The notes: generated by a model from the sequence alone, not told the origin. A stretch of 64,000 nt of DNA from Pectinophora gossypiella (GCF_024362695.1 NC_065420.1:3194501-3258500), one strand, 5' to 3'; shown: positions 23,203 to 34,860, numbered from the stretch's first letter. Translations and numbers: made by a program.

Positions 23203-24479
23203 TTAAATTTTAAAGGACAGGTTATTTAACAACCCATTATCATCGTAAATATTACATTTTCAACGATTATTAAGGCTCGACCATTATTGCGCCACCAAAT
23301 ATTCATACAGTTGTATAAACGCTACGATGTAAGAATTTGCGCGACAAACCAGGTGTCTGCGTACATTTTATTTATTTATTTTTATTTTATTTATTTATTC
23401 ATTATTACTTCACCATTACAGTTGCCCAAAGCAATAAAAGTGGTTACATCATGAGTCAAATACAAATTACAATTACTTGTCACAATATGATATTATTATT
23501 ATTTTAATGAGTACTAAGTACTATTGTCATTCCATTTCCATAATAATTATTGTACAATATTTCAAGAGTACCGTCAACGAACAATGCTAAATGTCAAATG
23601 CTGTGCAATCGAGTTCAGATTTTGTTGGTGATGCGACCGTATTGGCGTCACCATGATGTCCTATTGAGAAAGCCCTTACAGAAGCGATTATATTCGGATG
23701 TTTGCGATAGTTTCGTTTCGTTAAGTAGTTTCATAAAATTTTCTTACGAGCTCTTACTATTTTATCATTTTAATAGTTTATCGCCCGCGACTTCGTCCTC
23801 GAGAAAATCGTAGTCCATCTAAGAAAAAAGTTTTTAGTTTCCAATGTCATTTAGTGCCAATTTTCGTCATAAACTAATTCAGAGGTTTAAGTGTGAGGAA
23901 GTAACAAACAGTAACTCTAGTATTTTAATTTAGTATCGATCGCCATCGACTCGCAAAGAAGAAGTATTTTAATAAATATATCGGTTTGCAGTAATTTTAT
24001 TTTATAAATTTCTTTTATTTCTACATAATTTAATTTTAATAATATTATTATTGTACTTTTCCAATTTTCAATAATGGATTCGTGAATTTATTGTCTGAAA
24101 TAAATAATTGAATTAAATTTGGTTTCAAATTTTTTAAAAGACAATTTTCGTCATAAATCAGTCCAGCTGTTTTGGGAGGTAGATACTCGTATAAAGAAAT
24201 ATAATGAACAGACGTTCTCATTTATAATAATAGTAAATATTCAACAAAATCCCGCTACAAATAAACATTTACATTGTATTATTTCGGTTGTAAATTCAAA
24301 TATTGTTATCTCTTTCAATACTGGCTTGCTATTTCATGAAATTGAATACAGTAGGCTATAAATTTGAGAATTCTGCATGTTTTGCAATTTGTGTACGGCA
24401 AATAAAATAAAGATATCGCGTTGCATAAAAATATTTCACTACTCAATCTTTTCAATGTTTATTTTATTTTAAACTTTCT
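23203..24479. other. No supported gene; small LINE 3' piece
   Basis: AT-rich. 23934-23966 (CGATCGCCATCGACTCGCAA) repeats the 3' UTR of the LINE remnant at 949-1185. An (ATTT)n tract lies at about 23366-23400. ORFs at 23550 and 24119 have no recognisable features. Confidence 0.5.
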
Positions 24480-24571
24480 ATGGGTGATCAGGGATGGAGC
24501 ATCAGCCATTTCGGCCAGGTAGTCAATGCAATTTCCGGCTAATCTACAATAGGTCAGGTAAAGAAAAGAAG
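24480..24571 (-). repeat. Repeat F fragment
   Basis: CGGCCAGGTAGTCAATGCAA...CGGCTAATCTACAATAGGTC parallels the 28-kb and 33-kb copies (CCGGCCAAGTAGTTAATGCC, GCAAATCTACAATAAGTCAC). Confidence 0.6.
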
Positions 24572-24599
24572 AAAAAGATGCATTCTTCCGCGTGATCTA

Positions 24600-24710
24600 G
24601 TAATATAACATAAGGTCACGGCTATGTCCTAATTGGGGTACTCATAGGTACATCCATCGCAAGATGAACTAAGTACCCACGCCTCAACGGACGGTGAGTC
24701 ACCTTACGTC
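24600..24710 (-). mobile_element. SINE-D 3' part
   Basis: Reverse of the D tail: ACATAAGGTCACGGCTATGT, CCTAATTGGGG, TACATCCATCGCAAGATGAA, then CGGTGAGTC. Confidence 0.7.
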
Positions 24711-24752
24711 TAAAAAAGCTGTCCCATGTAATAGAGGGCGAGTCAATTGCCA

Positions 24753-25028
24753 TTCTTCTTCTATCGTGTGGGTTGTGAGGTGGATTACCAACCTTATAAA
24801 CCTCATGTAACGACTACGTACTTATATCAGTAAGTAGTTACCGGGACCAACGGCTTAACGTGCCTTCAACCACGGATCATCTTACTTTCAGACCATCAGG
24901 TGATCAGCCTGTAATGTCCTAGCCAAACCAGATCACGAAGTAATTTTTGTGGTATGTCCCCACCGGGATTCGAACCCGGGACCTCCGGATCGTGAGCCCA
25001 ACGCTCAACCACTGGACCACGGAGGCCG
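24753..25028 (-). mobile_element. SINE-A, nearly full length
   Basis: CTATCGTGTGGGTTGTGAGG through GGATTCGAACCCGGGACCTC to CCACTGGACCACGGAGGCCG (reverse of the tRNA head). Confidence 0.9.
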
Positions 25029-25434
25029 GTACTAACCTTTGTTCGCCACGAAAACACTGAAAGCAACATCACAAGTTTAACCTTCAACCCTAAACACACG
25101 AAACAAACACGCATAATTTCGAAAAACATAAACAAAAACTTCACATATAAAACGGAGGTTACGAAGTTAAAATCAGCCCTTCCTCATAATTTAATTTTTA
25201 CCCAAACAACATTAGAATATAAACGGGACGCGTGAACCTCACTTCTAACGTGGAGAGAATAGTAAATAGTGTAATATCTTCTCGCCTTACTCGCTGAGGG
25301 GTAGACAGGACTGTCAGCAAAGACTTCACAGTAGCTCTCTCGGTAGTAGTTTGGGTTTTTCTACTTGAACATCTAGGATGTACAGTCGTATGGATATTTA
25401 CTGGAGGAAAAGAAATAGAATTGTTTTATTTTCT

Positions 25435-25660
25435 CTCTCTCTTTTTAATCCCACACAATGATTAACGGGGCATGAAGAAAGCACGTCTCGGCTCTCTCTC
25501 TCTTTATTTAAGAGCTGTGCTCTTGTCGGTGGAGTAATCGCCTCCATTTTCATTACTCCATAGATAGGGCGTGTAGAACGGTTATTGCCCCAATCGCCTT
25601 CCGTTCCGCCGTACACCGACCAATTTCTCAATCGGTGATGTTCTAGCTAGAGCCCTATCA
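25435..25660 (-). mobile_element. LINE 3' end remnant
   Basis: Minus strand ends MEAITPPTRAQLLNKERES, a shifted-frame reading of the same LINE-L-type 3' end seen at 35594 (AVTPPTRVQLLNRERE). TCTC-rich tract at the 3' end. Confidence 0.55.
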
Positions 25661-25930
25661 GAATCCATTTCCTCGGCCTCCAACCAGTACTGATACCGCT
25701 GCTGCCCGGCATCAGGGGTCGCCTACTCGCTACGTCACAAGATCATCATAGAACCCAAGTAGCATTTTACAGGTTAGCCCGTCCCACTACGCTCTGCTAA
25801 TCCTGCCGCTGTTTGGTCGGGGACTGCTTATTTTTATATTCGCAGCTAACCATCATATCTGATGGCCGTTCCACTATCCGCCACCTGTGGACCCCGTATA
25901 TGGCCTACAGCTCTGCCTACTACGTCTCGG
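25661..25930. other. GC-richer unexplained stretch
   Basis: No recognisable ORF. Base composition differs from the surrounding AT-rich DNA. It sits between a LINE 3' end and SINE-B/A fragments, so it may be an internal part of another repeat. Confidence 0.4.
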
Positions 25931-26131
25931 CTACTAGTCGTAAAACTCCAATAATCCAATAACCCACAGTGACAGCAGCTTGGTAGAGTATGCTCCATAC
26001 CCTCTCCGGTTTGTGGAGGAGAGGCCTATGCTCAGCAGTGTTTCAGGGGCCTTTGACGGTTCAATAGTAACCCTGACACCAGGCTTGATGAGGTTGGTCA
26101 TTCACTTCACAACCCACACGATAGAAGAAGA
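25931..26131 (+). mobile_element. SINE-B fragment joined to SINE-A 3' fragment
   Basis: 25931-26040 carries TAGTCGTAAAACTCC, GAGTATGCTCCATACCCTCT, GGAGAGGCCTATGCTCAGCA (B). It switches at 26041 to TTTCAGGGGCCTTTGACGG...CCACACGATAGAAGAAG (A). Confidence 0.7.
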
Positions 26132-26187
26132 ATAAGAAACTTACATAAAATGTAAACAGTTCATATACATCTCACTTTTGGGCACAA

Positions 26188-26244
26188 GCCTGCCCTCAAT
26201 CAGCCGGAGAGGGTATGGAGCATATTCCACAAAGCTGCTCCCTT
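26188..26244 (-). mobile_element. SINE-B 3' fragment
   Basis: GCCCTCAATCAGCCGGAGAG, GGTATGGAGCATATTCCAC, the reverse of the B 3' region. Confidence 0.7.
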
Positions 26245-26583
26245 AAAAAAAACAGTATTAATGAAACAACACAACATTAATATTAAAATGCAAACAATTT
26301 TGAATTAACACGAAATACAGATATATTTTTTTTTAAGTTAATACCCAAGTGCATGCAAATACTCGTAATTCAGAAATTTTAACGTGTAAATATTTAAGTT
26401 TTGTTTATTTGCATATACAATAATGTAAAACACCAATTCTCTCTCCATTATCGTCATTAAACGTTAACTCCGCTATCAAAGCCGTTTCGAGATGGAAATT
26501 ACAGAATAGTATCTACTGTGGTAATTAAGTACCTAACTCTCTGCTGGACTAAACGCAGAGAATAAACATTAGGTAGTACTACG

Positions 26584-26821
26584 TACGATCTGGAGGTCTG
26601 AGTTCGATTCCCGATGCGGAAATTGTCGAAATCATTGTGAGAATGTCCATTGTTTGGTAAGAATCACCTTATTGTCCGAAAATCCCGGCTATTAGGCGTA
26701 AAACACCTCCACCAACCCACAGTGGTGCAGCATAGTAGAGTATGCTCCATACTCCCTCCGGTTGATTGAGGGGAGGCCTGTGCCCAGCAGTAGGATACAT
26801 ATAGGCTATTTATATATATGT
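26584..26821 (+). mobile_element. SINE-B without A box
   Basis: ACGATCTGGAGGTCTGAGTT with GTTCGATTCCCGATG, AACACCTCCACCAACCCACA, GGTTGATTGAGGGGAGGCCT, GTGCCCAGCAGTAGG and a TATATATATG tail. Confidence 0.85.
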
Positions 26822-27424
26822 TAAGTAAATACTACGTATATAAGGGACACTTCCCACCCAGCTCCTATACGAGCTTGGAGTGAGCTTGGTTTACCTCATA
26901 CCTGATTGGTCACCTTATAGTGAAAACTACGTAAGCGCTTTTTTAAAAATCACATTTGCAAAATTGATGTTAACAAAAGCTCGCAATAGACAAGCTATTT
27001 TCCATAAAGGTAATAATGTGTGGTCACAATTTTTGTCCGAAATCGAGGTTTTTGTTGCGGAAATTCACATCGAAATGTGATATTTCCAAATGCAAATATA
27101 AATATCTGTGCATTGAAGAAAAAAATAAATACCTTTACAAAATTTAATATCAAAATGGAAAGCATTTATCCGGAAGGAACTATACGTTAGATAGCCCCGA
27201 CCAACATTTTCTGGGAAATGATGAATTTTATATGCAAGCCTGCAAGTTGGGCTGAAACATTGCTACTCTAGTACCCAGTAGAATTTCTGAAAATGTCAAG
27301 ACTACAAGCTTGAACTCAATTTTCAGCAGCATTTATAACAGGAAATTCTTGTGGGCTGCTTGTAAAGTACCTAGGGTGTTATTTATTCAGTCTGCATGTT
27401 GATTTGTAAGGCTGTATTTTTACA
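26822..27424. other. No supported gene
   Basis: A 66-codon ORF at 26880 has no recognisable domain or splice context. Confidence 0.35.
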
Positions 27425-27625
27425 GTCACTGTGTATACACCGGCTTGCTTTTCAAGCGGGGAGCGCCAGTTTGGAGCCCGGTACCGAACTTGTACCAATG
27501 AGTTAAGTTTCATACTGTACTCCGTTGGTGTAACAAAAAGCTCGGTGAGGTGTGGGTACTTAAATAGTTCATCTTGCGATAGATGTATCTCTAACTACTC
27601 TAATTAGAATATAGTCGTGAGATAA
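27425..27625 (+). mobile_element. SINE-D
   Basis: CACTGTGTATACACCGGCTT, AGCGGGGAGCGCCAGTTTGG, ACTTGTACCAATGAGTTAAG, CTCGGTGAGGTGTGGGTACT, CATCTTGCGATAGATGTATC. Confidence 0.8.
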
Positions 27626-27879
27626 TGATTTTTTTTTATTTTCTGATGGGTCTTTGCCTCGTCGATCATTTAAATTAAAACAATAAGTTATTTAATTTTA
27701 GTTAAACGTCAAAAGGTGGATTTTTGTATTCGACTTTGTTGCTTACAATTGAAGGGTTACTTTGCACTCGCAGGTACAGGTCAATAGACTTTTTTGAAGT
27801 TTATATCTCTCCGGTACCGTTCCGTTTCAATAATTCTATATTTAAACAAATAAAACAATGCTTCTTCATCAACATTAAT

Positions 27880-27960
27880 TTAAAAGCGACGCTCTTGTCG
27901 GTGTAGCATTTTTCATTCTTGTCTATCAACAGCCAATTCTTTCACTTCCTTAGTTCCCGA
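27880..27960 (-). mobile_element. LINE L 3' terminus
   Basis: AATTTAAAAGCGACGCTCTT, GTCGGTGTAGCATTTTTCAT, CAACAGCCAATTCTTTCACT: reverse of the L tail. Joined to repeat F. Confidence 0.65.
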
Positions 27961-28283
27961 CGACCCGATTACTCTAGCCATAGAGGCAGCCAATCAGCTC
28001 GCGACACCAAACACTTCAGGTCCCCGATACCGACCCCGCCGGCGTGGTCGACGATTTCCCTCATTCAGCGCTTATCGCTATCGACCCACTAGGGTCGATT
28101 AATTCTTTCAAATATTTTTCCTTTCAGACGACGCCCTGAGTCGACGTTCGCGCCCAACCGGGCACCCTCAGGCCTGTTGTCTTAAACGTTGTACCGGGTG
28201 AGAGCCTTCAGCGCTCCCCATTTGTCCGGCCAAGTAGTTAATGCCATCTGCGGCAAATCTACAATAAGTCACGTCAAAAAAAA
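27961..28283 (-). repeat. Repeat F, longest copy
   Basis: CCGACCCCGCCGGCGTGGTC, CGCTTATCGCTATCGACCCA, CAACCGGGCACCCTCAGGCC, GAGAGCCTTCAGCGCTCCCC, GATGGCATTAACTAC-type end. Second copy at 32625-33088, short copy at 37248-37345 (+). GC-rich dispersed repeat; no ORF retained. Confidence 0.7.
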
Positions 28284-28289
28284 ATCACT

Positions 28290-28490
28290 TCCTTAGAAGA
28301 CACGACGTTCACTTTCTCTTTAATCTGTTACATGTAAGCTATTCTTAGTCTTCCCCTTCCTCTCTTTCCTTGTATGATGTTTTTAATAAACATCTTGCCT
28401 CTTCTGTCTCCAATAACTCTCAAATATTCTGAATACCTATTTGACTCTTTTCCCTTACTCTTACTAGTTTTTCCTCATTAGTAAGCCTTT
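28290..28490 (-). mobile_element. LINE L C-terminal fragment
   Basis: The reverse strand contains, with stops, ELLETEEAR, KERGRGRLRIAYM and QIKEKVNVVSSKEV-like peptides, parallel to the 35594-36006 copy. Confidence 0.6.
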
Positions 28491-28543
28491 CACATACATA
28501 CATACATAAACTCACGCCTTTTTACCACCGGGGTAAGCAGAGA

Positions 28544-28783
28544 CTATGGAATTCCATTTGCTTCGATCCTGACATACTTCTCTTTCTTCATTCTCATTAA
28601 TCGTTTTATACATGCACGCCGGTTCAGAGTAGATCGTACTAAATCTTTTCTAAGGACATCTCCAATTCGATAAATGTATGTCCTTCTAGGTCTTCCTGTG
28701 ACAGCTCTACCATCAACTTCGCTTAATATACTGAAGTAACCCTTTCTGTCCAACTTATTCTGTCCATCCTCCTCCAACACCAC
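28544..28783 (-). mobile_element. LINE ORF fragment (GRPRRT...IGDVLRK type)
   Basis: 79-codon frame with GRPRRTYIYRIGDVLRKDLV then STLNRRACIKRLM. The same segment is at 44319-44606 (+) as GDVLRKASLRSTLNRRTCMK. Upstream and downstream domains are missing, so it is a remnant. Confidence 0.65.
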
Positions 28784-29740
28784 ATTTCACTTTGAGTCTA
28801 TCTCTTTCTTCGCGTAAATGCTTCTTATTATATCATTTTTAACATTACTATGACAACTAAGACAGTGATAATATTACATCGCATATTGCGAAAGAGACAA
28901 GAGATATTTCTCTCTAATCGTACTACGTTAAAAAGGGTACGTAAAAATGCATAACATTAATTCTTTGTAATATTATATCTTAGATTTGACACTGCGGGCT
29001 CTCTCCCGGTACAAAATATATAACAAATACAAATATACAAAACAAGTTTTACACACATGGACGAAAGATACTATACAATCGGGCGGTCTTATTGCTAAGC
29101 AGCAAGTTCTTCCAGGCAACAACAGGCTTGAGGGTGCCTAGTTGGACGCGAACCTCGTGTAAGGCAAATGATTCCAAGAATTATTTCTTGTTTCCAAAAA
29201 CCTGTTACGACTAATTAAAATCATTTTCTTGGAACACCACTCCAATAAGAAATAACAGTTTCGTAGCTACAGTATAACCAACATTCGATTCAATATCCGG
29301 TAGTAATATCTGCAAAGACGATTACACCATATTCCAATATACTCTATACTCATGTACACACTAGAAACAAATTATTGTAACATTTCAAATAAATCCCCTT
29401 ATCCACGTAACCTACCCCGTAAAAGGAAAAGTAAAGCTTGTTAGGAAACTTTCTATAACCGGATAACCGGGCATCGATACCGGGTATCGATGCCCGGTTT
29501 GATCAATCCGTTTTATGGCCAACTTGTGTTTGAACAGTTTTTGTCAACTACGTGCCTGTACTTTTCTCTTGGTTTGGTACTTTATTGGTTTTATCCGGAT
29601 TTTGCTTTTGCAAATAACTGTACCCAGTTTTGAGACAAATTGCAGTGTACATTTGTTTATTTGGGCGGTACTGACGACTCGCTCGGGTTTCAGGCAAAGA
29701 ACTTATGAAAGAAAAAATATTTATTATTGACGGCGAATGA
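28784..29740. other. No supported gene; short repeat-F trace
   Basis: AACAGGCTTGAGGGTGCCTA at about 29123 is a fragment of repeat F (plus orientation). ATCGATACCGGGTATCGATG near 29473-29494 is a palindrome. The ORF at 29515 is unrecognised. Confidence 0.4.
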
Positions 29741-29747
29741 GTAGAGG

Positions 29748-30060
29748 GAGCCGTGGTAGCTCAGTTGGTAGAACGCTTGCCTCTCACTTTGAGGTCGCAG
29801 GTTCGATACCAGCACAGGCCTAAAACAATGATTGTCGAATTTGTTTTCGAATTCATGTTTAGATCACAAATGATTATCACGTGCTCAGCGGTGAAAGAAA
29901 ACATCGTGAGGAAACCGAAATTTCCCGAGAAATGCATTTTCGGAGGTATATTATGACCTAACCTGTATTAGGTTGGTTTTCCCTTCGCGGGTTGGAAGGT
30001 AAGACAGGCAGTCGCTTCTGTAAAAAACCGGACCTGTTAAATCGTCAGGTTAGGTAAGCA
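29748..30060 (+). mobile_element. SINE-C, full length
   Basis: A-box region GTGGTAGCTCAGTTGGTAGA, B box GGTCGCAGGTTCGATACC, TTGTTTTCGAATTCATGTTT, CACGTGCTCAGCGGTGAAAG, CTGTATTAGGTTGGTTTTCC, GACAGGCAGTCGCTTCTG, GTTAGGTAAGCAG. Confidence 0.9.
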
Positions 30061-30418
30061 GAAAGTAATCTATCACTGATTGATCACGATATCTCAGAAA
30101 CTGCAAATGCTAGCAGTCTAAAATTTTGCAAGGGGGTTCCTTTAAGGACGTAGGTGCTCATAGACTTTGCGAAATTCAATCCCCAAGGGATTAAAAAGGG
30201 GATTGAAAATTTATCGATTATTTGAATTTTTTTAAATTTAGAATCTGTTATATCGGTAAACCACAGATCTGACCAATCATAGTCAAATCAAAATATTTAC
30301 CTCAACAAGGATACTTCAATAATGATGGTTTTACTAGATTCTTCGACCAACATTAGGACGACTGTAATTTGTGTTTTATTGACAATTGTAAAAGTTGCAA
30401 ATCAGTTTCGCCACGAAC
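30061..30418. other. No supported gene
   Basis: AT-rich. CAAGGGGGTTCCTTTAAGGA is also approximated near 62540, so this is likely repeat sequence. Confidence 0.35.
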
Positions 30419-30719
30419 GGCCTCCGTGGTCCAGTGGTTAAGCGTTGGACTCACGATCCGGAGGTCCCGAGTTTGAATCCCGGTGGGGACATAAATCACT
30501 TTGTGATCCCTAGTTTGGTAAGGACATTACAGGCTGATCACATGATTCTCCGGAAGTAAGGCGATCCGTGCGTCGGAAGGCACGTTAAGCCGTTCCCGGT
30601 TAATACTTACTAACGTAAGTCCGTAGTCGTTACATAAGTCATGTCAGGGGCTTTTGGCGGGTCAATAGTAACCCTGACACCAGGGTTGATGAGGTTGGTA
30701 ATCCACCTCACAACCCACT
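30419..30719 (+). mobile_element. SINE-A, full length
   Basis: GGCCTCCGTGGTCCAGTGGT head, GGAGGTCCCGAGTTTGAATC B-box region, AATCACTTTGTGATCCCTAG, CAGGCTGATCACATGATT, TCAGGGGCTTTTGGCGGGTC and CACCTCACAACCCAC. Confidence 0.9.
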
Positions 30720-31242
30720 ATTGATTTTAAGAAATTAGTTACTTATGAATAATAACAAAATATATTTTCACAATTTCCGAATAAGTGCTTACCAAAGTTT
30801 GTATTCAGAATTCGTGTGAATTATTATTATGATTCTCGTAAATTAACTTCGGCTTTTCCAGTAACTTCATTGGGCATTGTTCGGCCGAAAATATCAAATA
30901 TTGCACCTAACTTGTAAAATAATTGGACGGTGTTATATTGCGGTTATTGACAATTAAGTGAGCAAATTAATTGAATTCCAATTTATTATATTATAAGGCA
31001 CTTTACACACTGCGCTTTCAAGCAGCGATACAGCATCAAAGCAACACATAACGCCAACATTTGCACACACGTGACAATATAGGAAATTATCTCATAAGAT
31101 TTTTGGTTGAAATATCCGAACACTCTAATGTCAAATGAATGTAAACACGGTACGAATTTCCGTTCTTTTAATGAAACATTTTAAAATACCGAAAATATAA
31201 AATGTATTACTAATTTTAACATAATATGACTGTGTACTTTTT
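30720..31242. other. No supported gene
   Basis: AT-rich spacer between a SINE-A and a SINE-C; nothing recognised. Confidence 0.4.
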
Positions 31243-31580
31243 GAGCCGTGGTAGCCCAGTTGGTAGAACGCTTGCCTCTCACTTTGAGGTCGCAGGTTCG
31301 ATGCCAGCACAGGCCTAAACCAATGATTGTCGAATTTGTTTTCGAATTCATGTTTGGATCAAAAATGATTAGCAGTGAAGGAAAGCATCGTGAGGAAACC
31401 CACATTCCCGAGAAATGCATTTTCGGAGGTATGTGACCTAACCTGTATTGGGCTGGTTTTCCCTTCGCGGGTTGGAACGTCAGACAGGCAGTCGCTTTTG
31501 TAAAAAACCGGACATGTTAAATCTTCAGGTTAGGTAAGCGGACCCTGTGAAAAACGGGATAATGCTAGAGAGATGATGAT
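31243..31580 (+). mobile_element. SINE-C, full length
   Basis: GAGCCGTGGTAGCCCAGTTG to AAAACGGGATAATGCTAGAG, AGATGATGAT. The body is close to the copy at 29748 but lacks the CACGTGCTC block. Confidence 0.9.
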
Positions 31581-32204
31581 TTGTACTTTTTGATGATATT
31601 TAACTTTAATATAACAGGATGGTTTGGTCCTTATTTTATCATGTTCCATTACTCTTGGAACGATTCTGATTGGTCTATAGTGACGTGATAAAATCTTGGT
31701 AGCAGAGTGGGGGAAACATGTTGTCTGTAGAGGCTTGTCACCGATTCAGCCATTCTTGGAGTGATCGCTGCTGCGGCCGGTGACTTTTATTTTTTTTTAT
31801 TTATTTTCTTATAAAAAAACAATGTTACAAACACTGGAATACAGACATCGGTAAACCTACATAAGTTTAGGTCACATACCTCCGAAAATGTATTGACCGA
31901 AGTATTCTTTTATAATATAATATGTTGGATTGCTACACCTTACTGTATTAAAAATATGTGTTTCGAGTTGTTTATTTTTTTATTATTATTATCTATTTAA
32001 GATAACAAGATCCTTTTGTTTGATTTTGAATTTGAATTTGTCGTATCAGCGGAGCCTTATCAGCAATAGCCCTCAGAAGAAAGTTTCTGCTATCCCGTAC
32101 CCTTTGCAGCAACGACGCTGACTTTTTGCGTATAATGGCCTAGACGCATCAGTGTGAGCATTGGCAAACATTGCTGAGGCGCTTATAAGTTTTTTTTTTA
32201 TAAT

Positions 32205-32295
32205 AATAATATTTATTCTATTTCTCTTTTGTTTTGTATTTTGTTTTTTCCTGTTTGTGCAATAAAGTATTTGTTATGTTATGTTATGTTATTAT
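32205..32295 (+). repeat. LINE/SINE 3' terminus with TTATG tail
   Basis: CTTTTGTTTTGTATTTTG...TTTTTTCCTGTTTGTGCAAT, then AAAGTATTTGTTATGTTATG. Near-identical termini occur at 58296-58368 and 59550-59630. Confidence 0.65.
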
Positions 32296-32624
32296 AAGTT
32301 TTGGTAAGTAAATAAATATATTTTATTATTATTATTTTTGAAGTAGAACCGTGCAAAGTTCGACAATAATATTAATAAGCAAACGCTTAGTTAACCATTG
32401 GAACCCTTTTAGCAAGGCGCTACAGATAACACAACCGCTTTGATAAATTTACAAAACAACCCGGCATTCCGACACGGTCATAACAGAGGGCCAGCATCCA
32501 GTAAGGTCAAGTGGTGCGACAGGGATGGAGGCAGGAGAAACCCTGAGGCCTCCGATTTTAATAATATTTCTGGGCCTTGAGACTATTATTGTTTCCCGTA
32601 CCTACCTACTTAAGACCCTGATAC

Positions 32625-33088
32625 CGACTTATCGCTATCGACCCGCCAGGGTCGATTATTTTTTTCAAAAATCAATTTATTTGCGAGAACACATAAAATA
32701 ATTATATTTTAAATTTTAAAATAATTTAAATAACAATACAGGCGTACAAATATACATAAAAAAATAATAATAATGAAATGGTACATTGAAAAGAAAATTA
32801 TGAAAAATTATAATTATTATTAAAAAATACAAAATTTAATTATTTTTATGTTCAAAATATTCCTTTAAATTACAATAACATTATTACATTGTTTGAATTT
32901 GAATTACACGACGATAAATTACGACGACGAGAACGATTGATTAGACGACGCCCTGGGAAGAGGTTCGCGCCCAACTGGGCACCCTCAGGCCTGTTGTCTT
33001 AAACGTTGTACCAGGTGAGAGCCTTCAGCGCTCCCCATTTATCCGGCCAAGTAGTTAATGCCATCTGCGGCAAATCTACAGAAAGTCA
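32625..33088 (-). repeat. Repeat F copy split by AT-rich sequence
   Basis: CTTATCGCTATCGACCCGCC at 32629, then about 270 bp of AT-rich DNA, then GACGACGCCCTGGGAAGAGG through GCGGCAAATCTACAG. The 28-kb copy has only about 30 bp in this position. Confidence 0.65.
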
Positions 33089-33111
33089 AGTCAAAAAAAG
33101 TACCTACTTAA

Positions 33112-33370
33112 GAACCGCGGTACCCAGTTGATAGAACGCTTGCCTCTCACTTTGAGGTCGCAGGTTCAGCACAGGCCTAAAACAATGATTGTCGAATTTG
33201 TTTTCGAATTCACGTTTGGATCATAAATGATAATCATACCCGAGAAATGCATTTTCGCAGGTATGTTTTCCTTTCGCGGGTTGAAAGGTCAGACAGGCAG
33301 TCTCTTCTGTAAAAATCGGACATGTCAAAAAATGTTCAGGTTAGGTAAGCGGACCCTGTGAAAAACGAGA
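33112..33370 (+). mobile_element. SINE-C with internal deletions
   Basis: CCGCGGTACCCAGTTGATAG, ACTTTGAGGTCGCAGGTTCA (B box truncated), TTTTCGAATTCACGTTTGG, then TGTGAAAAACGAGAT. The CACGTGCTC...CATCGTG segment is missing. Confidence 0.8.
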
Positions 33371-34437
33371 TTTATTTATTTATTTATTTAAGATACACCA
33401 TCGGTATATACATAAAAATTACATGAATAAAATTCAACGGACAATGACCGTATGTTATCCATTACAGGCGTATACAACATTCAAGTTAGTTTTAAACAAA
33501 TAATAAAACAACACGTAAACGTGTTTGAGTTAACTTAAAGCTAGAAGATAGACAAAAAAGAAATAATGATAAAAACTAAAAAAAGTAAAATTATAGGAAA
33601 TTGAGTAAAATATAACATTTGTAATTTTATATTTAAAGTTGGTGAGGGTTTCGTGGAAGATGTCGATGTTATTTGTACATGCTTCATTATACATACATAC
33701 ATACATAAACTCACGCCCATAATCCCAAATGGGGTGGGCAGAGCCACAAGTAATCAAAGACAACTTGCAGCCACTGTTGATACGAAGTCCTAAGATGGAT
33801 ATGATGAACCTTACGGTGATAAGGGATCAGCCTATCGCACATAACATTAGTCCATCATGTTAGAGGACGCAATCCCTCTGTCGGTTTTTACGACATACCC
33901 GGGAAGACAAGCAGCTGAACGTGTTCTATGTTTTTTATTTGCTCCCAGAACAGCATAGAAGCTTCATTATACGTTAGCATACAACGGCTTAATGGAGAGT
34001 ATTTGCCAACATTAGTACGATAACGGGGGATGCGCAAACTGTTGCGAATAGGGAACCGTGGAGGCTTTCTAGGATAATGCGAGACGATGATGATGTATCA
34101 TGTACGTATTATCTCACAAGCAAAATGCCTGATTTCGAAAACAAACATAAATACACTTCCCTAATTTATGTTACTTCGAAAAATTAAATTAAATAATTAA
34201 AAAGTACCTACGTGAATTTGGTAGTTGCCTATGTCAAAGATAAAATTATGAAATTCTGATAACTAAATAAAGACAGATCTAAAGGTGACAAAAAGATTGC
34301 AAGTTGTGTGTTACTCCGTGTTTTAAATTATATATTATTTGTTTTGTATTTGTAACTGTGGTGTCCCTTTATAATAAACGTTTCTTTCTTTCAAAAAACG
34401 TTTCTTTTTTTCATAAATAACTTATTTGGGTCGTTCT
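33371..34437. other. No supported gene; (TTTA)n and LINE traces
   Basis: (TTTA)n at about 33371-33391 and (CATA)n at about 33690-33706. AGTAATCAAAGACAACTTGC with a GCAGCCACTG...AAGTCCTAAGA stretch near 33750-33800 is paralleled (reversed) near 2195-2235, so it is repeat-derived. Confidence 0.4.
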
Positions 34438-34860
34438 TCTTTTTTATCGACAATGATCTGTCCTTCGTTCTGCTTCTGATAAGTTATGTTTTAGAATTTT
34501 GTTTCATGTTTCCATTGTCCAAAAATATAGTTATCTTATACTCAAAATACAAGCAAACTACTAATCGGTTCCTCAATTAGTCCTTAAAGAAGCTTGATTG
34601 TTTTTCACAAAATTCTGTGACAGAGTGGTAAATTAAAATGCTGTCTCCGATGAAAAGGACCACTCTGTCACAATATTTTTTGGAATGTGTCTACAAAGAA
34701 AAGTATGTTACCAAGATAAAGAGAACCTCTAAATGGTCCTCTACAGACACATCTTTATATGATGTTTTAAAATATTTAATGCCGTTATAATTTTAAAGAT
34801 GTTAAATCCGATAAATTGAGAAAATGTCTTTTTATTGTCGATAAAAAAGAAGAACGACCC
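34438..34860. mobile_element. Non-autonomous TIR element, 423 bp
   Basis: 27-bp terminal inverted repeats (34438-34464 and 34834-34860), GGGTCGTTCTTCTTTTTTAT at the left end, read as exact. Possible 4-bp target duplication ATTT. Internal hairpin TGTGACAGAGTGG/CCACTCTGTCACA. No ORF. Confidence 0.75.

Noticed and set aside
31181..31436. Overlapping ORFs at 31181 (-) and 31248 (+) and the similar ORF at 29753
   Set aside because: They share near-identical peptides only because both lie in SINE-C copies (MVAQLVERLPLTLRSQVR-type reading of the tRNA-like head).
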